Source: an uncultured Alphaproteobacteria bacterium
GTDB taxonomy: Bacteria > Pseudomonadota > Alphaproteobacteria > Rhodobacterales > Rhodobacteraceae
Assembly: GCA_929200255.1 (NCBI GenBank)
Contig: CAKMYZ010000003.1
Location: 1 to 64,000, forward strand
Length of the DNA stretch: 64,000 nt
Reading direction: 5' to 3'
Shown: in pieces, positions 18,886 to 29,328 of the stretch
How the letters are laid out: the number at the start of each line of letters is the position of its first letter
How positions within the stretch are numbered: the stretch's first letter is position 1
Program-made: the position numbers and the translations under genes
Notes under the pieces: model-generated
The model's database searches: none
Seen by the model: only the letters and a program-made list of their open reading frames with translations
Told to the model about the DNA's origin: nothing

Positions 18886-19182
18886 TCACCCGCGTTGGAG
18901 GCGTTCCAGTTTTCGATCGGCCGCGCGTAGGGTCAGCACCGCACCTGTCAAAAATGGAAGTGCTAAGCCAGCCGCTGCGATGGCAAAAATCATGATAGTG
19001 GCCAAAACCGAGTATTCGGCGGTCTGTTGTGCCAATGATAGTCGCCCCAAACCAATCAGATAGAACACACTGGTTCCCAGGAAGATCAGGTAAAGCGGGC
19101 CAAAAGGTTCAATCACCTCACGACGGGTGCGCTCCAAGACCGAATGTCGCAACATGTTCCAGCGTTTGCTTGTCTTGTTCAC
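18886..19182 (-). CDS. Small membrane protein (two predicted TM segments)
   Basis: 98 aa; hydrophobic segments GPLYLIFLGTSVFYLIGLG and YSVLATIMIFAIAAAGLALPFLTGAV. 4 bp upstream of the HNH gene. Confidence 0.6.
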   Translation of the reverse strand: MNKTSKRWNMLRHSVLERTRREVIEPFGPLYLIFLGTSVFYLIGLGRLSLAQQTAEYSVLATIMIFAIAAAGLALPFLTGAVLTLRAADRKLERLQRG

Positions 19183-19186
19183 CAGA

Positions 19187-19609
19187 TTACTCCCTTACCA
19201 GCTCGATCCATGTGTGCACGTCATCATCCGTCACTTCACGGCCTTCAACATGCGATTGATACCAACGGGCGACGATAGCCCCGCGCTTTTCGCTTTTGAT
19301 TTTTATACCCTCTTCGTTGAGGTGCTTATCCAGCGAGCTTTCGATGTGCTTGAGGGCCTCGAAATCATGTCCAGCCCGAATGGATTTGGTGCCGAGTAGC
19401 AGCCACGGCACGTCCACCTCGAACCGCTCACCCATCGCGACTAGGGCTTCTACAGGCATTCCGCGCTGGCCCTTTTCGTAGCTGTGATACGCGCGCGGTG
19501 AGACACCGATAGCTTCCGCCATGGCCGCTTGTGAGAAGCCGATTTCATTGCGAGCAATGGTGAGACGAGCACCCATTGAAGCAAAAAGATCAGCATGTTT
19601 CTGCGGCAT
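19187..19609 (-). CDS. XRE-family HTH regulator
   Basis: GARLTIARNEIGFSQAAMAEAIGVSPRAYHSYEKGQRGMPVEALVAMGERF. Start trimmed to MPQKHADLF. Confidence 0.85.
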   Translation of the reverse strand: MPQKHADLFASMGARLTIARNEIGFSQAAMAEAIGVSPRAYHSYEKGQRGMPVEALVAMGERFEVDVPWLLLGTKSIRAGHDFEALKHIESSLDKHLNEEGIKIKSEKRGAIVARWYQSHVEGREVTDDDVHTWIELVRE

Positions 19610-19630
19610 CTGAATTTTCCAATTGACTAC

Positions 19631-19648
19631 TTCGCCGAAATTCGCGAA
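19631..19648. promoter_or_regulatory. Putative XRE operator: tandem palindromes
   Basis: TTCGCCGAA (19631-19639) and TTCGCGAA (19641-19648), 10 bp apart, between the divergent XRE and excisionase-like genes. Confidence 0.4.
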
Positions 19649-19764
19649 CTTTGCAAAAAATGACGAACATTTACAGTTAATCACATCTGACCACGTCAGA
19701 AGGTGCAGAACAAGCGATTCCATGCGTGTCACCGATTCAACTTAAGCGGACAAGGACGACTGAA

Positions 19765-20112
19765 ATGGCAGAGACCAACTACTCAGACAGCTCTCAGATC
19801 CTAGGGCTTGGGAAAACGCCCGCTCAGTGGGTCGAAGTCATGGCCGGGATGGGGATCGATATTTCAGAACGCACATTGCGCGAGCGGGCAAATGAGACAG
19901 GCGCATTCTATCGCCTTGGGCGAACCATGCTGATAACGCCCGCGCAGATTGATACGATTTTTGAAGGAGGCCAGTCATGCCGCTCCAAATTTACAAGAGG
20001 GGCCGTGTCTACTGGGCCAAGGGGTGGATTGAATACAACGGCAGGCCAATCGCCGGCCCATACCGGCGAAGCACTAAGGCATCTTCAGAAGAGGGCGCAC
20101 GGGACTGGATAA
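19765..20112 (+). CDS. Excisionase/AlpA-like DNA-binding protein
   Basis: Small HTH-like ORF (GMGIDISERTLRERANETGAFYRLGRTMLITPAQIDTIFE) directly upstream of and overlapping the integrase. Confidence 0.5.
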   Translation: MAETNYSDSSQILGLGKTPAQWVEVMAGMGIDISERTLRERANETGAFYRLGRTMLITPAQIDTIFEGGQSCRSKFTRGAVSTGPRGGLNTTAGQSPAHTGEALRHLQKRAHGTG

Positions 20113-21071
20113 ACCATGAGACCGAACGTCAGATCCGTCGCTATGTCGTTGGCGATGAACCGAGCAAGACGTTCTCCGATGCAATTATGCTCTACAACGC
20201 GTCGCCTAAAGCAGCGAAGCAGTTGATCCCGATTGTCGAAGCAATCGGCGACCTGTCGTTAGGTGCGATATCTGGCGCGCTATTGAAGAGCCTTGGGCCG
20301 AAACTGAAACCCAAAGCGTCGACCGATACTTGGTGGCGCGAAATCGTGACGCCCGCGAGTGCGGTCATCAACAATGCGCACGAACTGGAGGGGACGCCGC
20401 TGATCCGCGTGAAGCCCTACGACAAGTTCGAGCGGATCGCGCAGGACAAGCGGCGCGGGAAGCTTAGCCGCGTCGAGCGCACGCCAGCAGATAAGGAATG
20501 GATTGAGGCATTTTGCCGTGCCGCTGATCCGTACAACGCCGCGCTGGTCCGTTTCATGTTCGAAACGGCGGCACGGATTGATCAAGCCGTGTCATTGGAG
20601 CCTGATGACCTTCGGCCGCACGAAAACAAAGTTCGCGTGAAAGCGCAGAAGGGCCATCCGGAGAGTTGGATCACTGTCTCACCTCAGATGATGGACGAGC
20701 TTCTCGCGTTGCCGCCCAAACGTCCCAAGAACCGCAAGACCGGCAAGCTCATGAAAGCCTGCGTGTTCGGCTATGGCAGCTCGACAGGCTATAACACGCG
20801 CTGGAAAACGATCTGCAAGCGCGCGGGCATCCCATACCTTTCTGCCCACCCCGCAGGACGGCACGGCTTCTTCACGGAGTTAGTTGTCCGTCAGGGCGTT
20901 GATCCGGTCACTGCAGCCAAGGCTGGCCGCTGGTCAGACCCCAATTTGCCCATGCGCATCTATGCCCACGCCGAGACAGATGAGGCCGACATCAGAGCCC
21001 GTTTTCGTACAAACCATGTACAGGATGACACTGTACAAACGCCCAAGCAGCAGAAATCACAAAAGGAATAG
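19977..21071 (+). CDS. int: Tyrosine recombinase / integrase
   Basis: C-terminal catalytic motifs FETAARIDQAVSLEPDDL, HPAGRHGFFTELVVRQG, AGRWSDPNLPMRIYAH; located next to the right att repeat. Confidence 0.9.
   Translation: MPLQIYKRGRVYWAKGWIEYNGRPIAGPYRRSTKASSEEGARDWINHETERQIRRYVVGDEPSKTFSDAIMLYNASPKAAKQLIPIVEAIGDLSLGAISGALLKSLGPKLKPKASTDTWWREIVTPASAVINNAHELEGTPLIRVKPYDKFERIAQDKRRGKLSRVERTPADKEWIEAFCRAADPYNAALVRFMFETAARIDQAVSLEPDDLRPHENKVRVKAQKGHPESWITVSPQMMDELLALPPKRPKNRKTGKLMKACVFGYGSSTGYNTRWKTICKRAGIPYLSAHPAGRHGFFTELVVRQGVDPVTAAKAGRWSDPNLPMRIYAHAETDEADIRARFRTNHVQDDTVQTPKQQKSQKE
21007..21039. promoter_or_regulatory. Putative integrase/excisionase arm-type sites, right
   Basis: GTACAAA (21007), GTACAGG (21018, 11-bp spacing) and GTACAAA (21033), matching the left-end pattern. 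Confidence 0.4.
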
Positions 21072-21085
21072 CGCTATGAACGCAT

Positions 21086-21132
21086 CCCTCCTAAGGGACA
21101 GGTTGCAGGTTCGAATCCTGCCGGGGTCGCCA
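21086..21132. repeat. attachment-site repeat, right (partial tRNA-Arg copy)
   Basis: CCCTCCTAAGGGACAGGTTGCAGGTTCGAATCCTGCCGGGGTCGCCA; one mismatch to the left copy. Confidence 0.92.
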
Positions 21133-21143
21133 GTACCGCGATG

Positions 21144-22475
21144 TTAATCGAGATCAGGTAGGGCGGTTTTGCGGCCCATGGCAGTATAGACTTCGAACCC
21201 CGCATCAAGCGCGTAGTCGCAGGAGTAGATGTTGCGCAGGTCCGCCATGCGCGGTGACATCATCCGACCTGCCATGTCACGCAAGTCCAACCCGCGGAAT
21301 TCATTCCATTCCGTCAGCAAGACGACCGCGTGCGCGCCGTCGGCGGCCACGTAAGCATCATCAACCCAGCTTACATTGGGTAAAAGTGTTTGCCCTTCTC
21401 GGTAGCCTTGCGGGTCAACAACCCGGACGTCCGCGCCTAGCCCGACAAGCGCGGGCACAATCGTCAGCGCAGGCGCGTCGCGCATGTCGTCCGTGTCGGG
21501 CTTGAAGGTCACGCCAAGCACGGCAATCGTCTTGCCCTGCAAGCGCCCGCCGCACAGATCGGTGATCTTGTCGATCATCATGCGTTTGACCTCTTCATTG
21601 ACCTTGATAACGGTCTCTACAATTTGCAGCGGGCGGGAATAGTCCTGACCAATGCGGGCAAGCGCCTTGGTATCCTTGGGGAAGCACGATCCGCCATAGC
21701 CTGGGCCCGCTTGCAGGAATTTCGGGCCAATCCGGCTGTCAAAACCCATACCGTTGGCCACATCCTTAACGTCCGCGCCGGTCCGTTCGCACAACATCGC
21801 GATCTCGTTGATGAAAGTCACTTTGGTGGCAAGAAACGCATTGGCGGCGTATTTGATCATCTCTGCCGTTTCCAGATCAGTCCTCAGCAGGGGGTAGTCA
21901 CGCGCGGTAAGGGGGCGATAAATCTCGGCCATAACCTCTGCCGCGCGATCCGATTGCACGCCCACAACGATGCGGTCGGGGCGCATGAAGTCGTCAATGG
22001 CGGCGCCTTCGCGCAGGAACTCCGGGTTCGATACAACATCGCAAGCCAGATCAGGGCGGATCTCGGACAAGAGCTCTGCCACTTGCTGGTTTGTGCCAAC
22101 AGGTACGGTCGATTTCGTGACGATCACTGCAGACTTCTTCAGCGTTTGGGCCACTTCTTTGACCGCACCAAAGACAAAGCTCAGGTCGGCATGGCCATCA
22201 CCCCGCCTGCTGGGTGTGCCGACGGCAATAAAGACGGCATCGGCGCCAGTTGTCGCCGCTGCCAGATTGTCAGTGAACGACAATCGCCCGGCTGCCATGT
22301 TCCGCTCCATCAGTGTATCCAGACCCGGTTCAAAGATCGGCGTCTGTCCCTCGCGCAACAGGGCAAGCTTGTCGGTATTCTTGTCAACGCAGACAACCTC
22401 GTGCCCGAAGTCTGAAAAACACACTCCAGATACCAAACCAACATAGCCGGTGCCGATCATTGCAATTTTCATCAA
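21144..22475 (-). CDS. ugd: UDP-glucose 6-dehydrogenase
   Basis: MKIAMIGTGYVGLVSGVCFSDFGHEVVCVD, GPGYGGSCFPKDTKALA, GVTFKPDTDDMRDAPAL. Confidence 0.95.
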   Translation of the reverse strand: MMKIAMIGTGYVGLVSGVCFSDFGHEVVCVDKNTDKLALLREGQTPIFEPGLDTLMERNMAAGRLSFTDNLAAATTGADAVFIAVGTPSRRGDGHADLSFVFGAVKEVAQTLKKSAVIVTKSTVPVGTNQQVAELLSEIRPDLACDVVSNPEFLREGAAIDDFMRPDRIVVGVQSDRAAEVMAEIYRPLTARDYPLLRTDLETAEMIKYAANAFLATKVTFINEIAMLCERTGADVKDVANGMGFDSRIGPKFLQAGPGYGGSCFPKDTKALARIGQDYSRPLQIVETVIKVNEEVKRMMIDKITDLCGGRLQGKTIAVLGVTFKPDTDDMRDAPALTIVPALVGLGADVRVVDPQGYREGQTLLPNVSWVDDAYVAADGAHAVVLLTEWNEFRGLDLRDMAGRMMSPRMADLRNIYSCDYALDAGFEVYTAMGRKTALPDLD

Positions 22476-22536
22476 GGTCTCTTTTCGATTGAACGTGGTT
22501 GTCGTTAGGCCAACAAAGTTAATAGATCATGGGGTT

Positions 22537-23550
22537 CTAGGTGCGGTAATAATCTCGATACCATGCCACAAAGGCGTGTACACCAGTACGGATATCCGTT
22601 TTTGGCGCATAGCCAGTCAAGTCCTGCAACAGACTGTTGTCCGCCCATGTCTCATGCACGTCTCCCATCTGCATCTCCATAAAGTTCTTCTTAATCTCTG
22701 AGCCTAGCGCAGCTTCGATTTCGGTGATGAAATCCATCAAGGGCACCTTGGTGCCGTTGCCAATGTTGACCACACGGAAGGGTGCAACAGGGCTCAGGCT
22801 GTCGCCGGGCGGAATGTCTGTGGGATCCGCAGGGGTTTGTGGCGGTGTATCGATCAGCAGGCGGATGCCACGTACAAGATCCGTCACATAAGTGAAATCG
22901 CGGGCCATGTTGCCGTGGTTATAGACATCAATGGCCTCACCATTCAGCCCCGCCTTCACAAACTTAAACAGCGCGAGGTCAGGTCGTCCCCATGGCCCGT
23001 AAACGGTGAAGAAACGGAACATCGTTGTAGGAATGTTCCATAGATGCGCATAGCAATGGCCCATATGTTCGTTTGCCCGCTTCGTCGCGGCATAGAGTGT
23101 CAGCGGCAGATCAGCCTTCTGGGTCTCTTCAAATGGCATCTGCGTGTTGGCGCCATAGACAGACGATGTGGAGGCCATCAGCAGATGATCCACCTGATGA
23201 ATGCGCGCGCATTCGGTGACATTGAATGTGCCTACTACATTCGCTTCAATGTAAGAGCGCGGGTTCTCCAGAGAATATCGTACGCCCGCCTGTCCGGCGA
23301 GATGGACAATCACATCGGGCTTGGCCGCTTCCACGGCGTGTCGCAGCGTCTCCATGTCTTCAAGATAGCCTTCGGTGCAACTGAAATGCGGGTTTTGCAA
23401 AAGTACCTGATGCCTGCGACGCTTAAGCTGCACATCATAGTAGTCCGTCATGGCATCATAGCCTACCACACGGAACCCCTCATCCAGCAGCACTTGCGCC
23501 AAGTGAAAGCCGATAAACCCTGCCGTCCCGGTGATGAATACAGTGCGCAT
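22537..23550 (-). CDS. NAD-dependent UDP-glucuronate 4-epimerase-like protein
   Basis: VFITGTAGFIGFHLAQVLLDEGFRVVGYDAMTDYYDVQLKRRR, YAATKRANE, FTVYGPWGRPDLALFKF. Confidence 0.9.
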   Translation of the reverse strand: MRTVFITGTAGFIGFHLAQVLLDEGFRVVGYDAMTDYYDVQLKRRRHQVLLQNPHFSCTEGYLEDMETLRHAVEAAKPDVIVHLAGQAGVRYSLENPRSYIEANVVGTFNVTECARIHQVDHLLMASTSSVYGANTQMPFEETQKADLPLTLYAATKRANEHMGHCYAHLWNIPTTMFRFFTVYGPWGRPDLALFKFVKAGLNGEAIDVYNHGNMARDFTYVTDLVRGIRLLIDTPPQTPADPTDIPPGDSLSPVAPFRVVNIGNGTKVPLMDFITEIEAALGSEIKKNFMEMQMGDVHETWADNSLLQDLTGYAPKTDIRTGVHAFVAWYRDYYRT

Positions 23551-24170
23551 AACTGCCCTATGATGCCGAAAAACTGTTCCTCGTTGTCACGCAATGGTAC
23601 AGCGACGTCAATCGCGGTTGAGGAAATGATAATTGGGAAAGGCAATAGACTGCTGTGATACTGGGGTGGGATCAACCGATTGCATTTTTCCCGCTGTTGC
23701 GGCCCAGTTAGCGACTTTGTGATTAGAGGGCACAGTTTCAGAAGTTAAGCGCAAGCAGATCGCCCATGGTCAATGCAAAACAGCCCTGAAACTTCAACCG
23801 CAAGTCAATAAACCGCCATTTATCAAGGCCATGCAACACATTTTAAGTCCAAAATGTGTCAACCCTATCCAAAGGTACAGTCAAAATATTCCCAAAGCTG
23901 ACACAATCAGAGGGTCTAAGTTAGGCTGTAATGAGTACCAAGTTTTGCCGTGTATTGGGCCTATGGGCGGTAGCAGTCTCGTGTTGCTGGGGCTGCGCCG
24001 CCGCTCCGTCAACCCGTGTAAAGGGGTACCAAGGGCGCGTCCGAGTTTTGGCTGAAGACCCGGCCTTTTGTGATCAGTTGATGTAAGATGCGAGTAAGCG
24101 GTTTTACTATTTTTGGCCCTGCCGTCAACAAACGGCCCAGCCAAATGCACCGCGACGAATGACAGATGCA

Positions 24171-24199
24171 AAAAGAGCGCCTCAATTGGGCGCTCTTTT
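24171..24199 (-). terminator. Rho-independent terminator of icd
   Basis: Stem AAAAGAGCGCC/GGCGCTCTTTT (24171-24181/24189-24199) 20 bp past the stop. Confidence 0.82.
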
Positions 24200-24218
24200 A
24201 CGTTAGATCACAAGTTGA

Positions 24219-26444
24219 TCAATCAATCAGGCCGTTCAACGTTGCCGATGGCCGCATTGCAGCGGCAGCGAGCGTATCTGATGTATGGTAGTAGCCGCCA
24301 AGGTCGACCGACTGCGCGCGCCCTTGGGAAAGCTCGCTCACGATAGCATCCTCACTTACGGCCAGCGCTTGGGCCAAGGGTGCAAATTGCGCCGCGAGCT
24401 CTGCGTCCTGCGATTGGGCCGCCAGGGCCTCGGCCCAGAAACGGGCAAACCAGTAGTGGCTGTGCCGGTTGTCTGGCTGGCCCACCTTGCGTTGCGGCGA
24501 GTGCCCTTCGGAAAGGAGCTTTTCTGTTGCGGTATCGACCGCATCACCCATGATTGTCGCCGCAGGTTTGCCCTGCGCCGCACCCAGGAAACGAAGGCTT
24601 TCAGCCAATGCGCAAAACTCACCCAGTGAGTCCCAGCGTAGGTGATTTTCTTCCACCAATTGCTCCACATGCTTGGGCGCAGAGCCACCGGCACCGGTTT
24701 CAAACAGGCCGCCACCCTGCATCAGTTTCACCACGGAAAGCATCTTGGCCGACGTACCCACTTCGAGGATCGGGAACAGGTCGGTCAGGTAGTCTCGCAG
24801 CACGTTGCCGGTAACCGCGATCGTATCCTCACCCTTCGTAATAATTTCAAACGACCGGGTCGTTGCCTCTTTGGGTGCCATGATCTGCACCTTGTCGGTC
24901 AAACCAGCCTTCGCAAGCAGGGGTTCGACATAGCCCAGTAGTTGCACGTCGTGGGCACGGCTCCGATCCAGCCAAAAGATCGTCTCGTATCCCGTTGCTG
25001 CCATCCGGTCGATGGCCAGTTGCACCCAGTTTTCAATGGGCGCGCGGCGGGTCGAGGCCATCCGCCAGATGTCACCTGCTTCAACCGCGTGTTCGTGCAG
25101 TACATCGCCGTTGCCGGCGGTTACACGCACCACGCCTGCGTGTGGGATCTCGAAGGTGGTTGGGTGTGAGCCGTATTCTTCGGCCTTCTGCGCCATCAGG
25201 CCTACGTTTTGGACGGTGCCTGCGGTGACCGGGTCCAGCGCGCCATTCTCACGGCAGAAATCCACGGAGGCCTCATAGACGGGCGCGTAAGAACTGTCGG
25301 GGATCACGCAGTTTGTATCGTCTTCTTTGCCATCGGGCCCCCAGCCTTTGCCGCCCGCCCGGATCACCGCAGGCATGGACGCGTCGATGATCACATCGGA
25401 TGGCACATGCAGGTTGGTAATCCCCTTGTCTGAGTTGACCATGTAAAGCGGCGGACGTTTTGCCAGAAGCGCATCAACCTCGGCCCGGATCGCGGCACCG
25501 TTTGGCATGGCATCAATCGTGTCAAACAATGTCCCAAATCCTGCATTCGGGCTGATCCCGGCGGCGGCAAAATCGTCAGCGTATTTATCAAAAACAGGCT
25601 GGAGGTAAGCTACAACCGCATGACCAAAGATGATCGGGTCAGAGACCTTCATCATCGTCGCTTTCATATGCAAGGAAAAGAGCGTGCCTTGGGCCAAGGT
25701 CTCCTCGATCTGCTCGTGAAAGAACGCTTTCAGCACCTTTGCTGACATGAACGTCGCATCGACAATGGTACCTGCAGGCATCGAGATACCGTCTTTCAGC
25801 GTTGTCACCGCACCATCTGTGCCGGTTAAGGCAATCGTCAGGGCACCGTCTGCCTGTGCAGCGGTCAGTGTCACCGAGGTTTCATTGGATCGGAAATCAT
25901 TTGCACCCATTGTCGATACGCGGGTTTTGCTGTCCTTGGACCATGTGCCCATCCGGTGCGGGTTTGCCCGCGCATAGGCTTTGACGGAGGATGGCGCGCG
26001 ACGGTCAGAGTTGCCCTCGCGCAGCACCGGGTTCACCGCAGAGCCTTTCACAGCGTCGTAACGCTGGCGCGCCTCTTTTTCGGCATCTGTCTGCGGATCA
26101 TTAGGATAGTCGGGGATGTTGAAGCCCTTGCCCTGCAATTCGGCTATGGCCTCCATCAACTGCGGCACCGAGGCCGAGATGTTGGGCAGTTTGATCACAT
26201 TTGCGCGGGCCTCTTTGACGACACCGCCCAATAGGGCGAGATCATCAGCGATTTTTTGGTCGTCGCTCAGGTGTTCGGGGAACGCCGCCAGGATGCGCCC
26301 GGCAAGTGAGATATCTTTGGTGCCAATACGAATGCCCTGCGATTTCAGAAACTTTTGCAAGATCGGCAAAAGCGAAGCCGACGCAAGCTGTGGGGCCTCA
26401 TCGGTCTTTGTATAGATAATATCGGGAAGATTGGAGTCTGACAT
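24219..26444 (-). CDS. icd: Monomeric NADP-dependent isocitrate dehydrogenase
   Basis: 741 aa, [20 protein letters not shown]..., [54 protein letters not shown]. Confidence 0.95.
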   Translation of the reverse strand: MSDSNLPDIIYTKTDEAPQLASASLLPILQKFLKSQGIRIGTKDISLAGRILAAFPEHLSDDQKIADDLALLGGVVKEARANVIKLPNISASVPQLMEAIAELQGKGFNIPDYPNDPQTDAEKEARQRYDAVKGSAVNPVLREGNSDRRAPSSVKAYARANPHRMGTWSKDSKTRVSTMGANDFRSNETSVTLTAAQADGALTIALTGTDGAVTTLKDGISMPAGTIVDATFMSAKVLKAFFHEQIEETLAQGTLFSLHMKATMMKVSDPIIFGHAVVAYLQPVFDKYADDFAAAGISPNAGFGTLFDTIDAMPNGAAIRAEVDALLAKRPPLYMVNSDKGITNLHVPSDVIIDASMPAVIRAGGKGWGPDGKEDDTNCVIPDSSYAPVYEASVDFCRENGALDPVTAGTVQNVGLMAQKAEEYGSHPTTFEIPHAGVVRVTAGNGDVLHEHAVEAGDIWRMASTRRAPIENWVQLAIDRMAATGYETIFWLDRSRAHDVQLLGYVEPLLAKAGLTDKVQIMAPKEATTRSFEIITKGEDTIAVTGNVLRDYLTDLFPILEVGTSAKMLSVVKLMQGGGLFETGAGGSAPKHVEQLVEENHLRWDSLGEFCALAESLRFLGAAQGKPAATIMGDAVDTATEKLLSEGHSPQRKVGQPDNRHSHYWFARFWAEALAAQSQDAELAAQFAPLAQALAVSEDAIVSELSQGRAQSVDLGGYYHTSDTLAAAAMRPSATLNGLID

Positions 26445-26833
26445 CTGGCTGTCCCCTCTTGGTCATCTGCTATCGTTTGACGTTGAATTCCGGTTCCGCA
26501 TACGCGCTCTGCATTCGGTAGACAATAGTATACAATGGAAATACCGCCTAAGACCCATGTTTTTTGAGGTCCTCCTGGGGGTGGTCTATGGCGTCGTCTT
26601 GACTGGTTCAACTGCTTAGAAAATTTCGCATTCCCCACCAACCGCCAAGGATGCAGCCGCACGGCCAACTTTCATGTACCCGTCAGTCTGCGTGTATTGG
26701 GCGGCGAAGCAAGGAAAGGCGGCTTTCGCGCTGTTCCAGATAGGTTCACGTCAGCGATGAGTGCCGGGGATGGATTTCATGACCTGAATCGCCTAAAGAG
26801 CCATGATAAGTTAAAGTATGTTCAGAGTGTTAG

Positions 26834-27412
26834 GTGTCGCCAACGATGATTGAAGAAACCGCCCTTGCAGGTGTCATTGAGATCACGCCCCGGCGGTTTG
26901 CAGATGCACGCGGCCATTTCAGCGAAACCTATAACGCTGATACGCTCGCACGACATGGCATCAGTTTTCAGTTTTCGCAGGACAACCAATCCTACAGTCA
27001 GGATATCGGCACCGTACGCGGCCTGCATTTTCAGGCCCCCCCCGCCGCACAGGCCAAACTGGTGCGCGTCATTCAGGGTGTGATCTGGGATGTGGCCGTT
27101 GATGTACGCAAGGGGTCACCCGGTTTTGGCCAATGGCTCGGGGTGCAGCTTTCGGCGGAAAAGGGCAATCAGCTTTTGATCCCCGAAGGTTTCCTGCACG
27201 GCTTTGTTACCCGCACGCCCGATTGTATTGTTGCCTACAAATGCTCGGCCACATATGCGCCCGAAACCGAAGGGTCGGTGCGATTTGACGACCCTGATCT
27301 GGCAATCGACTGGGGTATCAAGGCGGAAGATGCGGTGTTGTCAGATAAGGATGCCGCTGCTCCGGCCTTTGCTGATCTTGCAACACCCTTTGTCTACGAG
27401 CCCACAGCGTGA
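26834..27412 (+). CDS. rfbC: dTDP-4-dehydrorhamnose 3,5-epimerase
   Basis: [49 protein letters not shown]. Confidence 0.95.
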   Translation: MSPTMIEETALAGVIEITPRRFADARGHFSETYNADTLARHGISFQFSQDNQSYSQDIGTVRGLHFQAPPAAQAKLVRVIQGVIWDVAVDVRKGSPGFGQWLGVQLSAEKGNQLLIPEGFLHGFVTRTPDCIVAYKCSATYAPETEGSVRFDDPDLAIDWGIKAEDAVLSDKDAAAPAFADLATPFVYEPTA

Positions 27413-28446
27413 AAGTCCTCGTCACAGGTGGTGCCGGTTTCATTGGCTCGGCGGTCGTCAGGCAGGCTGTGGCCCAGGGCCATGCGATTGTGAACCTTGA
27501 TGCGCTGACCTACGCCGCCTGCCTGGCCAATGTGGCCGGCGTCGCCAATGATCCGCTTTATGCGTTCGAGCATGCCGATATCTGCGATCGCAGTGCGCTC
27601 GACCGTATTCTGGCGGATCATCAACCCGACGCCATCATGCATTTGGCCGCAGAATCCCATGTTGATCGTTCTATCGACGGGCCGGGCGCATTCATCCAGA
27701 CAAACGTCACTGGCACCTACACCCTGCTAGAGGCCGCGCGACACTATTGGGAGGCCCAGGGCAAACCCGATGGGTTCCGGTTCCACCATATCTCAACCGA
27801 TGAGGTTTATGGCTCACTCGGCGCGACCGGGCAATTTACCGAAGACACTGCCTATGATCCGCGCAGCCCCTATTCGGCCACCAAGGCTGCCAGCGATCAC
27901 CTGGTCCGCGCCTGGGCCGAGACCTATGGTCTGCCGGTTGTTCTGACAAATTGTTCAAACAACTACGGTCCCTATCACTTTCCTGAAAAGCTGATCCCAG
28001 TCGTGATCCTGAATGCCCTGCATGGCCAGCCGATCCCGGTTTATGGCAAAGGCGAAAATGTTCGCGATTGGCTGTATGTCGAAGATCACGCCGATGCGCT
28101 TCTCACCGTGCTGACAAAGGGCAAAGTCGGTCGTAGCTACAACATCGGCGGCGAGAATGAGGCGCGCAACATTGATCTGGTCCAGATGATTTGCACCCTG
28201 CTTGATCAACACCGCCCGGATGCTGCCCCGCACGCGGATCTGATCACCTACGTCACGGATCGCCCGGGCCATGATCTGCGCTATGCCATCAACCCCAGCC
28301 GGATGCGTGATGAGTTGGGCTGGCGCCCATCGGTCACGCTGGAACAAGGGCTGGCCAAAACGGTGGCATGGTATTTGGATAACGCTGATTGGTGGCAGCC
28401 TTTGCTGGACCGTGACGGCGTTGGCACGCGGTTGGGCACATCATGA
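27409..28446 (+). CDS. rfbB: dTDP-glucose 4,6-dehydratase
   Basis: [54 protein letters not shown]. Confidence 0.96.
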   Translation: MKVLVTGGAGFIGSAVVRQAVAQGHAIVNLDALTYAACLANVAGVANDPLYAFEHADICDRSALDRILADHQPDAIMHLAAESHVDRSIDGPGAFIQTNVTGTYTLLEAARHYWEAQGKPDGFRFHHISTDEVYGSLGATGQFTEDTAYDPRSPYSATKAASDHLVRAWAETYGLPVVLTNCSNNYGPYHFPEKLIPVVILNALHGQPIPVYGKGENVRDWLYVEDHADALLTVLTKGKVGRSYNIGGENEARNIDLVQMICTLLDQHRPDAAPHADLITYVTDRPGHDLRYAINPSRMRDELGWRPSVTLEQGLAKTVAWYLDNADWWQPLLDRDGVGTRLGTS

Positions 28447-29297
28447 AGGTTCTGGTGTTTGGCGAAACCGGACAGGTTGCGCGCGCCTTGATTGCGGCGG
28501 GCCCGGCACATGGCGTGCAGGTCATTGCAGTGGGACGTGATGGCGCTGATCTGAGCGATCCGGCAGCCTGCGCTGCGGTCATTGCAGATACGGAGGTTGA
28601 TGCCGTCATCAACGCCGCCGCCTGGACCGCAGTTGATGCCGCGGAAGAGCAAGAGACAGCCGCCCATGTCATCAACGCAGATGCGCCCGGCGCAATGGCG
28701 CGAGCAGCGGCGGCCAAGGGCATACCGTTTGTGCATATCTCGACCGATTACGTCTTTGACGGGGCAGAGGGCCCTGCGTGGACGCCGGATGCGCCTACCG
28801 GACCGCTTGGCGCCTATGGCCGCACCAAACTGGCGGGCGAGCAGCAGGTCACAGCAGCTGGCGGTGACTATGCGATCCTGCGCACGGCCTGGGTTTTTGA
28901 CGGGACCGGCAAGAACTTTGTCACTACCATGCTGCGCCTGTCAGGAACACGCGATGCGCTGACGGTGGTGAGTGATCAGATCGGTGGACCAACGCCAGCG
29001 GCAGCAATCGCGGATGCCTGCCTGACGATAGCCAAGGCGCTGGCAGCAGGCAAAGGTTCCAGCGGCATATATCACTTCAGTGGCGCGCCAGAAGTGTCAT
29101 GGGCCGATTTTGCCCGCGCGATTTTTGCGACCGCGGGTCGTCAGGTGTCTGTCACGGATATTACATCGTCCGACTACCCGACGCCTGCTGCACGCCCGGC
29201 AAACTCGCGGCTGGACTGCACAACACTGCAAACCGCCTTTGGCATTGCCCGCCCCGATTGGCAGGCCGCCCTGGATGACATGTTCGAGCCGTCATAA
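28443..29297 (+). CDS. rfbD: dTDP-4-dehydrorhamnose reductase
   Basis: [42 protein letters not shown]. Confidence 0.94.
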   Translation: MKVLVFGETGQVARALIAAGPAHGVQVIAVGRDGADLSDPAACAAVIADTEVDAVINAAAWTAVDAAEEQETAAHVINADAPGAMARAAAAKGIPFVHISTDYVFDGAEGPAWTPDAPTGPLGAYGRTKLAGEQQVTAAGGDYAILRTAWVFDGTGKNFVTTMLRLSGTRDALTVVSDQIGGPTPAAAIADACLTIAKALAAGKGSSGIYHFSGAPEVSWADFARAIFATAGRQVSVTDITSSDYPTPAARPANSRLDCTTLQTAFGIARPDWQAALDDMFEPS

Positions 29298-29328
29298 CAC
29301 AACCATATTGAGCCTATAGGAAAGAGTG

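Larger units (their letters stand above)
7725..21132. mobile_element. Integrative mobilizable element inserted in tRNA-Arg(CCT), ~13.36 kb
   Basis: 47-bp direct repeat of the tRNA 3' half at both ends (7725-7771 and 21086-21132, 46/47 identical); encloses a tyrosine recombinase, excisionase-like gene, relaxase/MobC and accessory genes. Confidence 0.92.

Noticed and set aside
21624-22415. 263-aa + strand ORF antisense to ugd
   Set aside because: Lies entirely opposite a clear ugd reading frame; typical spurious antisense ORF in high-GC DNA.
23831-24055. Peptide ending VLPCIGPMGGSSLVLLGLRRRS as a possible sorting-signal (CTERM-like) protein relic
   Set aside because: Only a hydrophobic stretch followed by Arg; too short and no conserved motif match I can verify.
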